A DNA stretch of 64,000 nucleotides, from positions 127,304,252 to 127,368,251 of the forward strand of contig NC_090026.1 of assembly GCF_037176765.1 (NCBI RefSeq). The letters run 5' to 3'. Positions 30,639-40,779 of this stretch are shown here, in pieces (position 1 is the first letter of the stretch; each line of letters begins with the position of its first letter). Origin of the DNA: Anolis sagrei. Its lineage: Eukaryota; Chordata; Lepidosauria; Squamata; Anolidae. The position numbers and the translations under genes were made by a program. The notes under the pieces are model-generated. The model was given only the letters and a program-made list of their open reading frames with translations. It was not told the origin of the DNA and did not search any database.

Positions 30639-32111
30639 TGTCAATCATTCTGTTACATTGCATTTGCAAATGCCTGCTCAAAAACAGAGAAATAGAAATG
30701 CAAAGTTCCATAGGCAAAACAGAGTCTTAAATGTAAAGGTTAAATTCCCAAAATTCAAAAGCAAAACCATGAAGCATAATCCCTAAGCAACGGTAAAGCA
30801 AGAGTCCACGGTAAACAGGTACAAACAGGAACAAGATCCAAGTCTAAAGAAGCCAGAGGCGTGCTGCCAAAAGCCAAGGTAAATCCACAGAAGTTGTTGC
30901 AATCCAGAGCAGGGAACGAGGCCCTCAGATAACTATCCACCACACTTGGCTGTGAAAAACAATCCTTTTTCATTGAAGAAAAATGGTTACAAAATAAAGG
31001 AAAAATGCAAGTCAAAAGCCACAGCAAAATCAGCAAACATGAATTTAAATGGACAAAGCAAAACCAAAAGCCTCACTGGGAAAATACTGGAATCTGTTAT
31101 CAATCCACCAACCGTACTTGATATCCTAGAAATCTTTCCAAATTATGGCCAGGGAACCGGGAGAACTGCCAAGGTCTTCATCAATTCTGAAACGATGCCT
31201 GAACTGAGACAATCAGCCCGGCGTATTGCAATTAAAACTCAAGAATCGGTTCCGTGAACCGCCCTTCTGTTTTGAAGCCAATGTTTTTAATTCTTGAATT
31301 CGGGAGGATCGACGCAAACTGAGTGTTTTACTTCTGTCTTCCCAAATTTGGCCCCTTCTGTTGTCATTACAGTTAACAGGTGCAGAAGGGAAGGAAAGTT
31401 CAAGGTCTCCCTCTGAAACATTCTCATGAACACTGGTACTTTCATTTTCCAAATCTACAGAAGTTCCTTCCTCACTAATTTCAGGAACATTGGCATTTTC
31501 CAAACCTACAGCAGTTTCTTCCTCACTAATTTCAGGAGCATTAGCATCAAAAGGTACATTTCCACTAGCATCAGTAAATATACTTTCATTAGCATCAGGA
31601 GGAACAAACAGAGAATCAGGTTCAAGTTCAAACTCAGGCTGAACCCCAACAGAAGTTAACATGGGAAGAGTAACGTTGGACTGACAGGGATTGCCTGTTG
31701 GCTGCATCATTAAATAGTTTTCCCAAACATAAAAGCATTGCGTTGACCTTTGGCTTCACGCTTGCTGGCCAGACGTGAACTTCTACGGACTCTTAATTGT
31801 AAATGATCTTGTCTAGTCATTAATTCAGTCTTATCAACAAGGCTAAGCAACTCATTATCTCTGGTCAGCTGGGCCTCATCAATCTGGGAACCGAAAGGAT
31901 CCACCTGAACTTTATCTAAAAGCACATTCTGTTCCCCGGGGAACAGGCTTACTGTTTCTCCTTCAGAAATCTCACTATCAGCCCCGTCTGTAACATGTAC
32001 AGAAATCTGTAACCCATCAGCCTCCTCGTCATCCTGCAAAACGACAGGCTCAGAAGACCCAGCAGGCCCAGAAAGTTCAGACACAGATTCAGGCTCAGCT
32101 GAGTCACAACA
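30639..32111 (-). mobile_element. LTR-retroelement fossil, ~1.47-kb LTR-like unit
   Basis: On the minus strand it runs from TGTTGTGACTCAG (32111) to a plausible CA end (30639). It contains the family sequence seen at 1-551, including an AATAAA-type signal near 30970. It has long open stretches rich in acidic residues with an RRSSR motif. No polymerase is present, so it may be a solo LTR. It sits between CR1 and L2 pieces. Fossil; boundaries approximate. Confidence 0.55.
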
Positions 32112-32340
32112 GGAGGGGGCCAATTTAATATCCCGAGGAAGAGCGTTCCATAGCTGAGGGGCCACCACTGAGAGCGTTCCATAGCCGAGGGGCCACCACT
32201 GAGAAGGCCCTGTCTCTCGTTCCCGCCAAATGCATCTGAGATGGAAGCAGGACTGAGAGCAGGGCCCCCCCAGAAGATCTTAAAGTCCTAGATGGTTCAT
32301 AAGGGGAGATTTGTTCGGGCAGGTAAGCTGGGCAATCATG
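32112..32340 (-). mobile_element. L2-type LINE C-terminal fragment
   Basis: On the minus strand it reads the L2-family end (ISPYEPSRTLRSSGGALLS, then AFSVVAPRLWNALS). A ~36-bp direct repeat (GAGCGTTCCATAGC... twice, 32141-32212) is present. The LTR fossil cuts its 3' side. Confidence 0.7.
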
Positions 32341-32424
32341 CAAGGGTTGAAAAAGTAGGCAAAGAATATATATTATGCCTGTAATCTTGTGGCTGTGTCC
32401 TGCAGAATTCTGACTCTAGTGCAT

Positions 32425-32560
32425 AGGCAAAGTTTGGTTCTCCGGGTGTTTTGGACGTCAGCTCCCACAATTCCTAATTCCTACCGGCTGTCAGGAATTG
32501 TGGGAATTGAAGTCCAAAACAACCAGAGGACCAAAGTTTGTCCATGCCTGGTCCAGAGTC
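32425..32560. mobile_element. Palindromic MITE
   Basis: GCATAGGCAAAGTTTGGTTC at the left matches the reversed AGGACCAAAGTTTGTCCATGC at the right, given here in part; the centre (CTCCCACAATTCC, then GGAATTGTGGGA) pairs. Same family as 13449-13583. Confidence 0.65.
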
Positions 32561-32933
32561 TCCAGGAATGTGTGATCCCTTCCAAATCAGGCTGGAATTG
32601 GAAATGTCCAGGAGCCCCTCTGTCTTGTCTGGATTTAGTTTCAAATTATTTTCCTCATCCAGTCTATTACAGATGACAGAGACTGAGTAAGGACCAAGGT
32701 AGCCTCCTTGGATTGGGATGGACAGGAGAAGTAGCGTTTAGTGTCATCTGTATATTAACAGTATTGTATTCCAAAATTCCAGATGACCTCTCCCAGTAGT
32801 TTCAATTAAACAGTGTGTGAAACAACACAGAATACTATGGAAGAACATAAGTCAATGGCCACACAGAAGTTCTCCAGCATCTTCTGCTGGGTTTGCCTCT
32901 TCCAGAAGGAATGAAAAGGTAAACAATGCTTTC
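32561..32933. other. LINE-like scrap, otherwise unassigned
   Basis: AACAGTGTGTGAAACAACAC and GTGTCATCTGTATATTAACA are phrases of a dispersed reptile LINE or gene-desert type; no family can be assigned with confidence. Confidence 0.25.
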
Positions 32934-32945
32934 ACGTCCCACCCT

Positions 32946-33229
32946 GGAGCCCCCGGTGGCACAGTGGGTTAAACCCCTGTGCAGGCAGGACTGAAGACCG
33001 ACAGGTTCGAATCTGGGGAGAGCGCGGATGAGCTCCCTCTATCAGCTCTAGCTCCTCATGCAGGGACATAAGAGAAGCCTCCCACGAGGATGGTAAAACA
33101 TCAAAACATCCGGGCGTCCCCTGGGCAACGTCCTTGCAGACGGCCAATTCTCTCACACCAGAAGCGACTTGCAGTTTCTCAAATCGCTCCTGACACGAGA
33201 AAAACAACAACAACACCAAAACAAAACAA
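32946..33229 (+). mobile_element. Full-length tRNA-derived SINE with 12-bp target duplication
   Basis: ACGTCCCACCCT flanks it at 32934-32945 and 33230-33241. A box: TGGCACAGTGGGTTAAACC; B box: AGGTTCGAATCTGGG. The body has GAGCTCCCTCTATCAGCTC and AATTCTCTCACACCAGAAGC; an A-rich tail with ACAACAAC ends it. It is the type copy for those at 8917, 46545 and 58610. It is a SINE head, not a functional tRNA gene. Confidence 0.9.
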
Positions 33230-33657
33230 ACGTCCCACCCTATGAGGAATCCCTGAAGCTATCATTGTCAATGGTATCAAAAGATGCTGAGAAGTCCAGC
33301 AGAAACAACAGGAGCATGCTCTCCCTGTCCAGTTCTCGGCATAGGCCATCACGCAAGGTGACTAAAGCTGTCTCTTCCATAATCAGACTTGAAACTAGAT
33401 GGAAATAGATCAGCTAATCCATTTCATTCAGGAAGCCCTGGAGCTGGGAGGCCACCACATGCCGCAATTCCTTGCACAAGAATGCTATGAGATATTTGTT
33501 TACAAAAAACAAACCCAAATACACTTGAGGGGAAAATACACACTGCAAAACACATACAGCATCAAGAAAAAACTGCTAGCACACAAGCCATCAAAAATAG
33601 TCAGGCAAAAGTGAGATGGAAAGAGCGAGAGAAAGCATGGAAACAGTCAGTCTATAT

Positions 33658-34774
33658 CAGTAGTTCTGAAATTTCCTAATGCTGCGACCCCTTAATACAG
33701 TTCCTCCTGTTGTAGTGACCACAAATTAATTTTACTTATCCATTTCCTGACTCGGTCGGTTTGTTGATTATCTGTCCTGTGGGTCAGATCCTATATTACA
33801 GTGGTTCTCAAGCTTCTTAATACCGCGACCCCTTAATCCAGTTCCTCATGTTGTGGTGACCCCCAACCATAAAATTATCTTTGTTAATACTTCGTAACTG
33901 TAATTTTGTTACTGTTATGAATCATAATGGAAATATCTGATATGCAGGATGTATTTTCATTCACTGGACCAAATTGGGCACAAATACCTGATACGGCCAA
34001 ATTTGAATTCTGGTGAGGTTGGGAGAGCGTGATTGATTTTGTCATTTCGGGATTTATAGTTCACTTACAATCAAAGTGTATTCTGAACCCCACCAAGGAG
34101 AGAATTGAACTAAAATTGGCACACAGAACTCCCATGACCAACAGAAAATACTGGAAGGGTTTGGTGGGCATTGACCTTGAGTTTAGGAATTGTAGTTCAC
34201 CTACATCCAGAGAGCACTGTGGGCTCAAACAATGATGGATCTGGACCAAATTTGGCACTGATACTCAATATACCCAAATGTGAACACTGGTGAAGTTTGG
34301 CAAAAATAGACCTTGATATTTGGGAATTGTAGTTGCTGGGATTTGTAGTTCACCTACAAACAAAGAGCATTCTGAACCTCACCAAGGATAGAATTGGGGC
34401 AAACATCCTATTCAGAACCCTCATGCCTTGAAGGGACTCGCTGGTGAAAACCTCCCTCCAGCCTCGCACCCTCTACCTCACCTGGACATGCACATAATGC
34501 TGCCATGCGCCAAGCATGCCTGCTCTCCCTTCCCTACTTAGAAAGAGCCCCCCTCCCCCTTGGCTGAGAGGCTGGGCAATCACAGCAGAGGAGGGCTTTC
34601 GGTGGGAGGATTTGCCATCTGTTTCCAGAAAGGAAGAGAAGGACAGGCGGAGAGATCTTCAGCCTTCTCTACCAAAGGAAATATATGTTTTCTGATGGTC
34701 TTTGGCGACCCCTCTGAAACCCCCTTGCAACCCCCCCCCTCCTGGGGTCCCACTTCCCAGGTTGAAAAAAGCTG
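33658..34774 (+). mobile_element. hAT-type DNA transposon, non-autonomous, composite left end
   Basis: A first CAGTAGTTCTGAAATT end (33658) is followed by ~70 bp of foreign sequence that recurs reversed near 18962-19030, then a second, better CAGTGGTTCTCAAGCTTC end (33799). The right end is CCCAGGTTGAAAAAAGCTG (34774). Outer flanks GTCTATAT and ATCTATGT could be a mutated 8-bp target duplication. No transposase is seen. Confidence 0.7.
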
Positions 34775-34919
34775 ATCTATGTGAATCTAAGTTGCTGCCT
34801 CAAAAATGTGATGCAGGAGCTTTTAAAAAGCCAAGGCAATTCTAGGCTGCATCAATAGGAGTCTGGTGCCAAGATGAAGGGAAGCCCCACTCTATTCCAC
34901 TTTAATCATATGGAATGCC

Positions 34920-35348
34920 ATACTTAGTGAAGAGTAGAGACATCACACTGGCAACGAAGATCCACATACTTAAAGCAATGGTCTTCCCTGTCGTCACCTA
35001 CGGATGTTAGAGCTGGACCTTAGGGAAGGCTGAGCGAAGGAAGATAGATGCTTTTGAGCTGTGATGCTGGAGGAAAGTTCTGAGAGTGCCTTGGACCGCC
35101 AGAAGATCCAACCAGTCCATCCTCCAGGAAATAAAGCCCGACTGCTCATTGGAGGGAAGGATACTAGAGGCCAAGATGAAGTACTTTGGCCACATCATGA
35201 GAAGAAAGGAAAGCTAGGAGAAGAGAATGATGCTGGGGAAAATGGAAGGAAAAAGGAAGAGAGGCCGACCAAGGGCAAGATGGATGGATGGCATCCTTGA
35301 AGTGACTGCATTGACCTGAAGAGTCAGAAACGACTGAATGAACGAAAA
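34920..35348 (+). mobile_element. BovB LINE 3' end
   Basis: DNA phrases AGTAGAGACATCACACTGGC, AGAAGATCCAACCAGTCC and GTACTTTGGCCACATCATGA match the BovB copy at 25698-26357 in the opposite orientation. It ends in GAACGAAAAACAACAA. Confidence 0.85.
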
Positions 35349-35364
35349 ACAACAATACCATACT

Positions 35365-35760
35365 TGTCCAGTTCTGGGCACCACAATTTGAAAAGGATAT
35401 GGATAATATAATATAATGCTTTATGTATCTCCCCGAAGGGATTCAGGAACAAAGGCTGGGAAACCATGTACCCTCTGAGGAGCATCTTAGAGAACTGGGT
35501 GTTTTTAATTTGAAGAAGAGAAGGTGAAGGAGTGGCATGATAATAATCACGTTTAAAGATCAGAAAAGATGTCATGATGTGGAGGGAGCCAGAAACTAGA
35601 TCATGGAACAATGGATTCAAATTACAGGATAAGAGATTCCACCTAAACATTAGGAATAAGTATTGGCCAAGAGTGCTTTCATGGCATTTTACTGCATGGC
35701 AGAATGGGACAGGACTGGATAGCCCTGGGAGATCTCTTCTAATTTAGGATCCTATTATTA
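35365..35760 (+). mobile_element. CR1 LINE 3' end, diverged
   Basis: GTCCAGTTCTGGGCACCACA, GAAACTAGATCATGGAACAA, AATTACAGGATAAGAGATTC and GAGATCTCTTCTAATTTAGG are CR1-like at DNA level, ending near a TATTATTATATG run. An L2-like tail piece (TGCTTTATGTATCTCCCCG) may be inserted near 35415. Confidence 0.7.
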
Positions 35761-36061
35761 TATGACTATAACCATGACCATGTGCACAGCTAAAGCACTA
35801 TTACAAAATTCCCATCACCTTATGAACCCCACTCCCTGAGACATTCTGTCCTGTCTAGCGTATCTTTTCTTTCCTCCTGGATGCAGGGAAAGGGTGGTGG
35901 CACCAGTGTCCAATCTGGATAGCAAATTTGGCTGATTTGAACCCAATTCTGCTCACCAGACCACCCCAATGCTACAGGATACTCCGGATTTTCCAGGAAA
36001 ATCCAGAACATTCCCTGATTTTGTCCAAAGGAGGTGAAAGTAAGTTAAAACAACAACATCG
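35761..36061. other. No gene or repeat recognised
   Basis: About 300 bp of unique-looking sequence before a PLE end. Confidence 0.35.
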
Positions 36062-36531
36062 TATTGTCGAAGGCTTTCATGGCCGGAATCACTGGGTTGT
36101 TGTAGGTTTTTTTCAGGCTACATGGCCATGTTCCAGAGGCATTTCTCTTGACGTTTCACCTGCATCTATGCAAGCATCCTCAGAGGTAGTGAGGTCTGTT
36201 GGAACTAGGAAAAAAGGTTTATATATCTGTGGAATGACCAGGGTGGGACAAAGGACTCTTGTCTTCTGGATCTAGGTGTGAATGTTTCCTCTCAACAAAA
36301 GATTGCTCTAGGCACTGCCAGGCAATCAAATGCTAATCAAGGTGATCAGCTGAAACATTCACACCAAGCTCCAGAAGACAAGAGTCCTTTGTCCCACCCT
36401 GGTCATTCTACAGATATATAAACCCTTTTTCCTAGTTCCAACAGACCTCTATGCTTGCCATAGATGCAGGCAAAACGTCAGGAGAAATGCCCCTGGAACA
36501 TGGCCATGTAGCCCAAGAAAACCTACAACAA
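36062..36531. mobile_element. PLE copy, long head-to-head hairpin
   Basis: Reversed terminal region and body (GTATTGTCGAAGGCTTTCAT to GATCTAGGTGTGAATGTTTC) switch at about 36289 to the forward body (CTCTCAACAAAAGATTGCTC) and forward terminal region ending ACCTACAACAACCCA. About 220 bp on each side is largely complementary. It is followed by a TCATCATCATCA run. Confidence 0.8.
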
Positions 36532-36654
36532 CCCATCATCATCATCATCAACAATAACAACAACCCTGCCACATTCTCCAGAGGCCACTGTGCATCATGT
36601 GAACAGCCAGCAGTCAACTTGGCATAAGCCTGGGTTTGAGGGCTTGTATCGACA

Positions 36655-37240
36655 AACAAACAAACAAACAAACAAAACTTTATTTATACCCCGCTACCAT
36701 CTTCCAAGGGACTCGGTGTGGCTTACATGAGGCCGAACCCACAATACATCAATACAAGCAATAACAATTACAATACGAAGCAAAATACAAATGCTAATAC
36801 GAAGCAATTAAAATAAATCTCATACACAAATAGCATAAACATTGAACAGTGGCAACAAAACACATATAAAAACTATGGCTGGGCCAAATGTAATTAATTT
36901 TAAAAAAATAATGCTGGGCATGGACAAGATAGAGGAGGTGGGGCGTTGGGGGAACATACAAGCAGTCCTAAGTCAGTATAAAGTGCTTTTGGAGGACATA
37001 ATGCTAAGGGTTCATTATTCTGGGAAGGCACACAGGAACAGCCATGTCTTCAAGCTCCTCCTAAAGACTGCCAGAGATGGGGCATGCCTGATATCCTTAG
37101 GAAGTGAGTTCCAGAGTCGAGGGGCCACCATCAAAAAGACCCTCTCTCACGTACCCACCAAACGCGCTTGCGATGCAGGTGGGAGCGCAAGTAGGGCCTC
37201 TCCAGATGATCGGCGGGATCGTGTGGGTTCGTACACAGAA
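36655..37240 (-). mobile_element. L2-type LINE, C-terminal end and 3' UTR
   Basis: On the plus strand it starts with CAAACAAACAAACAAA, ACTTTATTTATACCCCGC and GACTCGGTGTGGCTTACATG (reversed L2 end). The minus-strand coding remainder at about 37040-37240 reads VAPRLWNSLPKDI-like and EPTRS-like phrases. Confidence 0.8.
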
Positions 37241-37784
37241 ATCAGGCTAAATGCGAATTTCAGCATTCTAATTTCTACCCAAGAGGTCACTCTTCACCTT
37301 CAGAATCCTAGAACGACATTCTGTTTATACCCCCAGGATACTTTGAATCAATGGGATTGGCCTACATCTTGACTCACCATTCAGAAATTGACTAAATAGG
37401 TCTGCTCTAGTAGGATTCCAAGGCCTACTTAGGTATGTCACAAAAAGTATGCAGTAGAAAATTAGTCAGCAATAGCTGTGGTTGTTGTGTACCTTCAAGT
37501 TATTTCCGGCTTATGGAGATGTTAAGGTGACCCTATCACTGAGTTTTCTTAAAAGCACATGAATTGCCCAAGACAGAACTAAAGCACTGCCCTTCCCTTC
37601 GAAGAATGCCGTCCCATTGAATGAATTTTTCCTTCAGTCGTCAAACTTCTAGCCTTCTGTAAATTTTGAAACTTCATCATTTCGAAAGATATCTAGAAAT
37701 ACAACATTTGGAAAAACAAATACTCAAAAGATCCATAATAAAGTTAAAATTAGCAACAAACAGCCAACAGAATTAACAGAACAA
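37241..37784. other. No gene; one SINE-like scrap
   Basis: GTTGTGTACCTTCAAGTTAT near 37486 is the reversed end of the repeat type at 22795. Otherwise unassigned. Confidence 0.3.
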
Positions 37785-38118
37785 ATAATGTCAAAGGTTT
37801 TCATGGCCAGAATCATTGGGTTGTTGTAGGTTTTTTGGGCTATATGGCCATGTTCTAGAAGCATTCTCTCCTGACGTTTCGCCTGCATCTATGGCAAGCA
37901 TAATCAGAGGTCCTCAGATGTTGTGAGATCCTCAGAGTTATTATAATTATTTGTTCTGGATTGTTGTAGATTTTTTCGGGCTATATGGCCATGGTCTAGA
38001 GGCATTCTTTCCTGATGTTTCACCTCTGAGGATGCTTACCATAGATGCAGGGAAAACGTCAGGAGAGAATGCCTCTAGATCATGGCCATATAGCCCAAAA
38101 AATCTACAACAACCCAGA
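37785..38118. mobile_element. Two PLE terminal fragments, the second a palindrome
   Basis: A reversed terminal region (TGTCAAAGGTTTTCATGG to about 37925) is followed by a self-complementary unit: TTCTGGATTGTTGTAG (37956) is answered by CTACAACAACCCAGAA near 38118, with the terminal core in both orientations. An AAT array follows (38124-38155). Confidence 0.75.
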
Positions 38119-38121
38119 ACA

Positions 38122-38157
<36 letters not shown>

Positions 38158-38264
38158 TTTATTTATATTCCACTCTATCTCCCCAAAGGGATTCAGTAGG
38201 CATATACAAGTGATATATATCAATGGGAACCTCTTCAGGAAGCCTGCTAGCAGACAGTCTAAAG

Positions 38265-38401
38265 CAGTGTTTCTCAAACTGTGCTTCTCCAGGTGTTTTG
38301 GTGTTTTGAAATCCCAGAAATCCCAGCCAGCTTACCAGCAGTTGGGAATGGTGGGAGATGAAGTCCAAAACATCTGGAGGAGCACAGTTTGAGAACCTCT
38401 G
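38265..38401. mobile_element. hAT MITE with 8-bp target duplication
   Basis: GTCTAAAG flanks it at 38257-38264 and 38402-38409. The ends CAGTGTTTCTCAAACTGTGC and GCACAGTTTGAGAACCTCTG are inverted repeats; the interior is largely palindromic. Confidence 0.88.
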
Positions 38402-38594
38402 GTCTAAAGATAGAATCTAAAGTCAGACTAAAGATGAAATCAATCATGCCCTTGAAATTGCAAAACAACACAGCCAAACCTCTCACATGGATTTCTTTCT
38501 ACACCCACATTTTTTAAAAATGAGGTTTTCTTTTCCCTTCTGAGATCCTGAGATCAGAATAAAGAGATGCAAAATATTACCAAGTTTAAATTTC

Positions 38595-38600
38595 TTTAAT
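38595..38600 (-). promoter_or_regulatory. Poly(A) hexamer ATTAAA overlapping the CYP8B1 stop
   Basis: Minus-strand GATTAAAGAAA contains the codons GAT TAA; the hexamer covers the last two bases of the Asp codon, the stop codon and the next base. The second CYP8B1 gene has ATTAAA in the matching place. Confidence 0.6.
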
Positions 38601-40143
38601 CTGAGCATCTCAGGCGATACCTGAACTGGATATCGCGGGAAGGACTGGCAGCCCCAAAGCCGCAGCGCATTTCATCTGTGGGCGGCATGTCCTCTTCGGC
38701 ATTCACCAGCTCCATATCAAAGTAGACAAGCATCAAGATCACAAACATCTTCATTTCACTGACAGCAAAATAGCGCCCAGGGCACATGGTAGATCCACCC
38801 CCAAATGGCATAATGTAATGTTTCAGCAGCTTCCCGTTCTTATAGAATTCCTTTTTGGTGCCATCCGGGTTGATGAATCGGTCATATTTGAACGTCTGAG
38901 GCTCAGGGTAGATTTCTGGATCCATATGCAATCCAATGTAGGGGAAAAGAAACAGAGTATCCCCCTTCCGTAATGTATATTCTTTGCCATCTCCCATCTT
39001 GATATCTATGTCTTCCATGACACCTCTGATTATGAAAACACTTCCTTTCAAGCGCAGCGTTTCCTGTATTGCGCTGTCCAGAAGAGGGGTCTTTATTTTG
39101 TCCAAGGACAAACTGAGGAAGGGGTTTCCTGGCTTCACCTCCTGGCCCGTCTCCTTGAGGACTCTGTCCAATTCTTCCCTCACTGCCTTCATTGCTTCTG
39201 GGTGTTTTAAGAGGAACAAAATAATCCAGAACGTTGCTGGACCAGTGTTAGCTTGAGACGCCCAGAGAAGCAGAAGCAGGAACTGAGTCCGCATCTTTTC
39301 CGTCATTCCAATGTTAACCATCTCCCGATCGTTTTCAACCACCCAACTGTTGATGTCATCCCTCTGATACAGCTTATCTACTGACAGAATGTCCCACAAG
39401 ACGCTCTGTAATTTCTGTGTCTCTGTCTTTCCTGCAGGATCCAACAGTTTGACAGCAAGTTGCGGAAAATAATGGTCAAATTTATGAAAGATTTCAAATG
39501 TCTCTGCACATTGTGCTAGATTGGTCTCGACTGAATTTTCTTTGCTTCCTCTTTCTTTGTCTGACTTGGTGCCGAATAGAGAAAGAAAACCTGCTTGGAA
39601 AATAGTTTTGTAGCTGAAATGGAAGAGTCCAGCTTGGTGCCAAGTTTTTTCTCCATTGCCTGGGCCATGGCCTTTAAGCATCGAAATTTGCAACTTCTCC
39701 ATCATCACTTGGTTCAGTTCGTTTAGATGCTGCCCATTCAGAAACCTCTTGCTAATTGTTTGCACAGCCTGATGATGAACTTGTGTGGGCTGGAAACCAA
39801 ATGCGTTATGAACCACTGTTGACGAAAATTGTTCAAAATCCAGTTTTTCTTTGGGTTCCTTCATTAAAGGTTCATGCGTATGAGGATCTGCCACAAAATT
39901 TATATAATTGCCACCAACCAAGACGGTGAAAATATCTCCATGTTTCTTCCGCATCCTTTCCAAAAACTCCGCAGGGCTCTTCCTGAATTGTATTGCATAT
40001 CCGAGCCAGGGAATGAAGCCTTTGTCCAGTGGAGGTTCTTTGGGTCTCCGCCTGCGAAATGCTCCTATTGTGTGAAGGCCACCAAGAATGATGGCCAAAA
40101 GGGAGGCGAGGAAAGCAGAAAGCACCGTCTCCCAGAAATTCAT
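38596..40143 (-). CDS. CYP8B1: CYP8B1-type sterol 12-alpha-hydroxylase, copy 1
   Basis: Intronless 515-codon P450 gene. Sterol 12-alpha-hydroxylase acts in the ER on 7-alpha-hydroxy-4-cholesten-3-one and steers bile acid synthesis toward cholic acid; mammalian CYP8B1 is also intronless. Visible parts: N-terminal membrane anchor (about residues 3-24), then basic RRRRPKEPPLDKG; I-helix ASQANTGPATF (295-305), which like other CYP7/CYP8 enzymes lacks the usual acid-alcohol pair; K-helix ETLR (361-364); KYDRF (419-423); heme loop PFGGGSTMCPGRYF with Cys454. Human CYP8B1, from memory, has matching EPPLDKG, WASQGNTGP and CPGRFF segments. Start: only in-frame ATG at the right place, purine at -3, conserved in the paralog. 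No disabling change is seen. CYP8A1 or CYP7A1 are poorer matches and have introns. Confidence 0.93.
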   Translation of the reverse strand: MNFWETVLSAFLASLLAIILGGLHTIGAFRRRRPKEPPLDKGFIPWLGYAIQFRKSPAEFLERMRKKHGDIFTVLVGGNYINFVADPHTHEPLMKEPKEKLDFEQFSSTVVHNAFGFQPTQVHHQAVQTISKRFLNGQHLNELNQVMMEKLQISMLKGHGPGNGEKTWHQAGLFHFSYKTIFQAGFLSLFGTKSDKERGSKENSVETNLAQCAETFEIFHKFDHYFPQLAVKLLDPAGKTETQKLQSVLWDILSVDKLYQRDDINSWVVENDREMVNIGMTEKMRTQFLLLLLWASQANTGPATFWIILFLLKHPEAMKAVREELDRVLKETGQEVKPGNPFLSLSLDKIKTPLLDSAIQETLRLKGSVFIIRGVMEDIDIKMGDGKEYTLRKGDTLFLFPYIGLHMDPEIYPEPQTFKYDRFINPDGTKKEFYKNGKLLKHYIMPFGGGSTMCPGRYFAVSEMKMFVILMLVYFDMELVNAEEDMPPTDEMRCGFGAASPSRDIQFRYRLRCSD

Positions 40144-40194
40144 GACTGCTGGAGCCAAGGAGCACTGAAAATAATAAGTAGGTCTCCTGGTCTA

Positions 40195-40200
40195 GTTATA
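40195..40200 (-). promoter_or_regulatory. TATA-like box of CYP8B1 copy 1
   Basis: Minus-strand GCTGTATAACTAG, about 55 bp upstream of the ATG. The paralog has GCTTTATAACGAG at the equivalent place, and the 60 bp between box and ATG are well conserved. A 5' UTR of about 25 nt is implied. Confidence 0.45.
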
Positions 40201-40544
40201 CAGCACCCAATGAAGGTGCACATCTGGACAGGACTTCCTCATTCCACCTGTGAGCTGGCAAGAGCAGTTGTGGTTTTCCTGTGCCCTCTGTTGTTAATAA
40301 CATTCCGTACTCATCAGTCCCTCCTAGGCGATTATTATGTTTTATGCTATGACTCTTCGTGTCTTTCCTATGAACCTGTCATTGCTTAGAACTTATACAT
40401 ATTTATAGGAATCTCATAATTCCTGAAAGAAATGACTGCACTAAAAGAAGCGAAAGAAGAGGAGAGGAAGAGAGAATGGCAAGTGATTTCTGTCGTGGCT
40501 TCCATTGGTACAGGAAAAGACACATCCAAAATCTTATTCTGCAG
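40201..40544. other. Upstream flank of CYP8B1 copy 1
   Basis: Similarity to the flank of copy 2 fades about 65-130 bp beyond the ATG. The rest is unassigned; any liver-type regulatory sites would lie here but none is certain by eye. Confidence 0.35.
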
Positions 40545-40779
40545 GGCTTCTCTACACGAATGAGGAACTCTGTTCAAGGAGCTCCACTGGCTCTCATTCA
40601 TCTGCCGGACCCAATTCAAGGTGCAGGTTCTTACCTACAAAGCCCTGAACGGTTTGGGACCCACCTACCTGCGTGACTGCATCTCTGTATACGAACCCAC
40701 ACGATCTCTTCGTTCATCTGGAGAGGCCCTGCGCCAGGCGCGTTTGGTGGGGATGAGAGAGAGGGCCTTTTCGGTGACC
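40545..40779 (+). mobile_element. L2-type LINE C-terminal part, split by another LINE
   Basis: It reads TQFKVQVLTYKALNGLGPTY-like and EPTRSLRSSGEAL and stops at CCTTTTCGGTG; its continuation (TTCGGTGGTGGCCCCTCGAC) resumes at 41450-41488. The repeated TTCGGTG is a 7-bp target duplication around the insert. Confidence 0.8.

Noticed and set aside
38984-39256. Plus-strand frames within the CYP8B1 genes
   Set aside because: Antisense shadows present in both paralogs because the coding strand is conserved.
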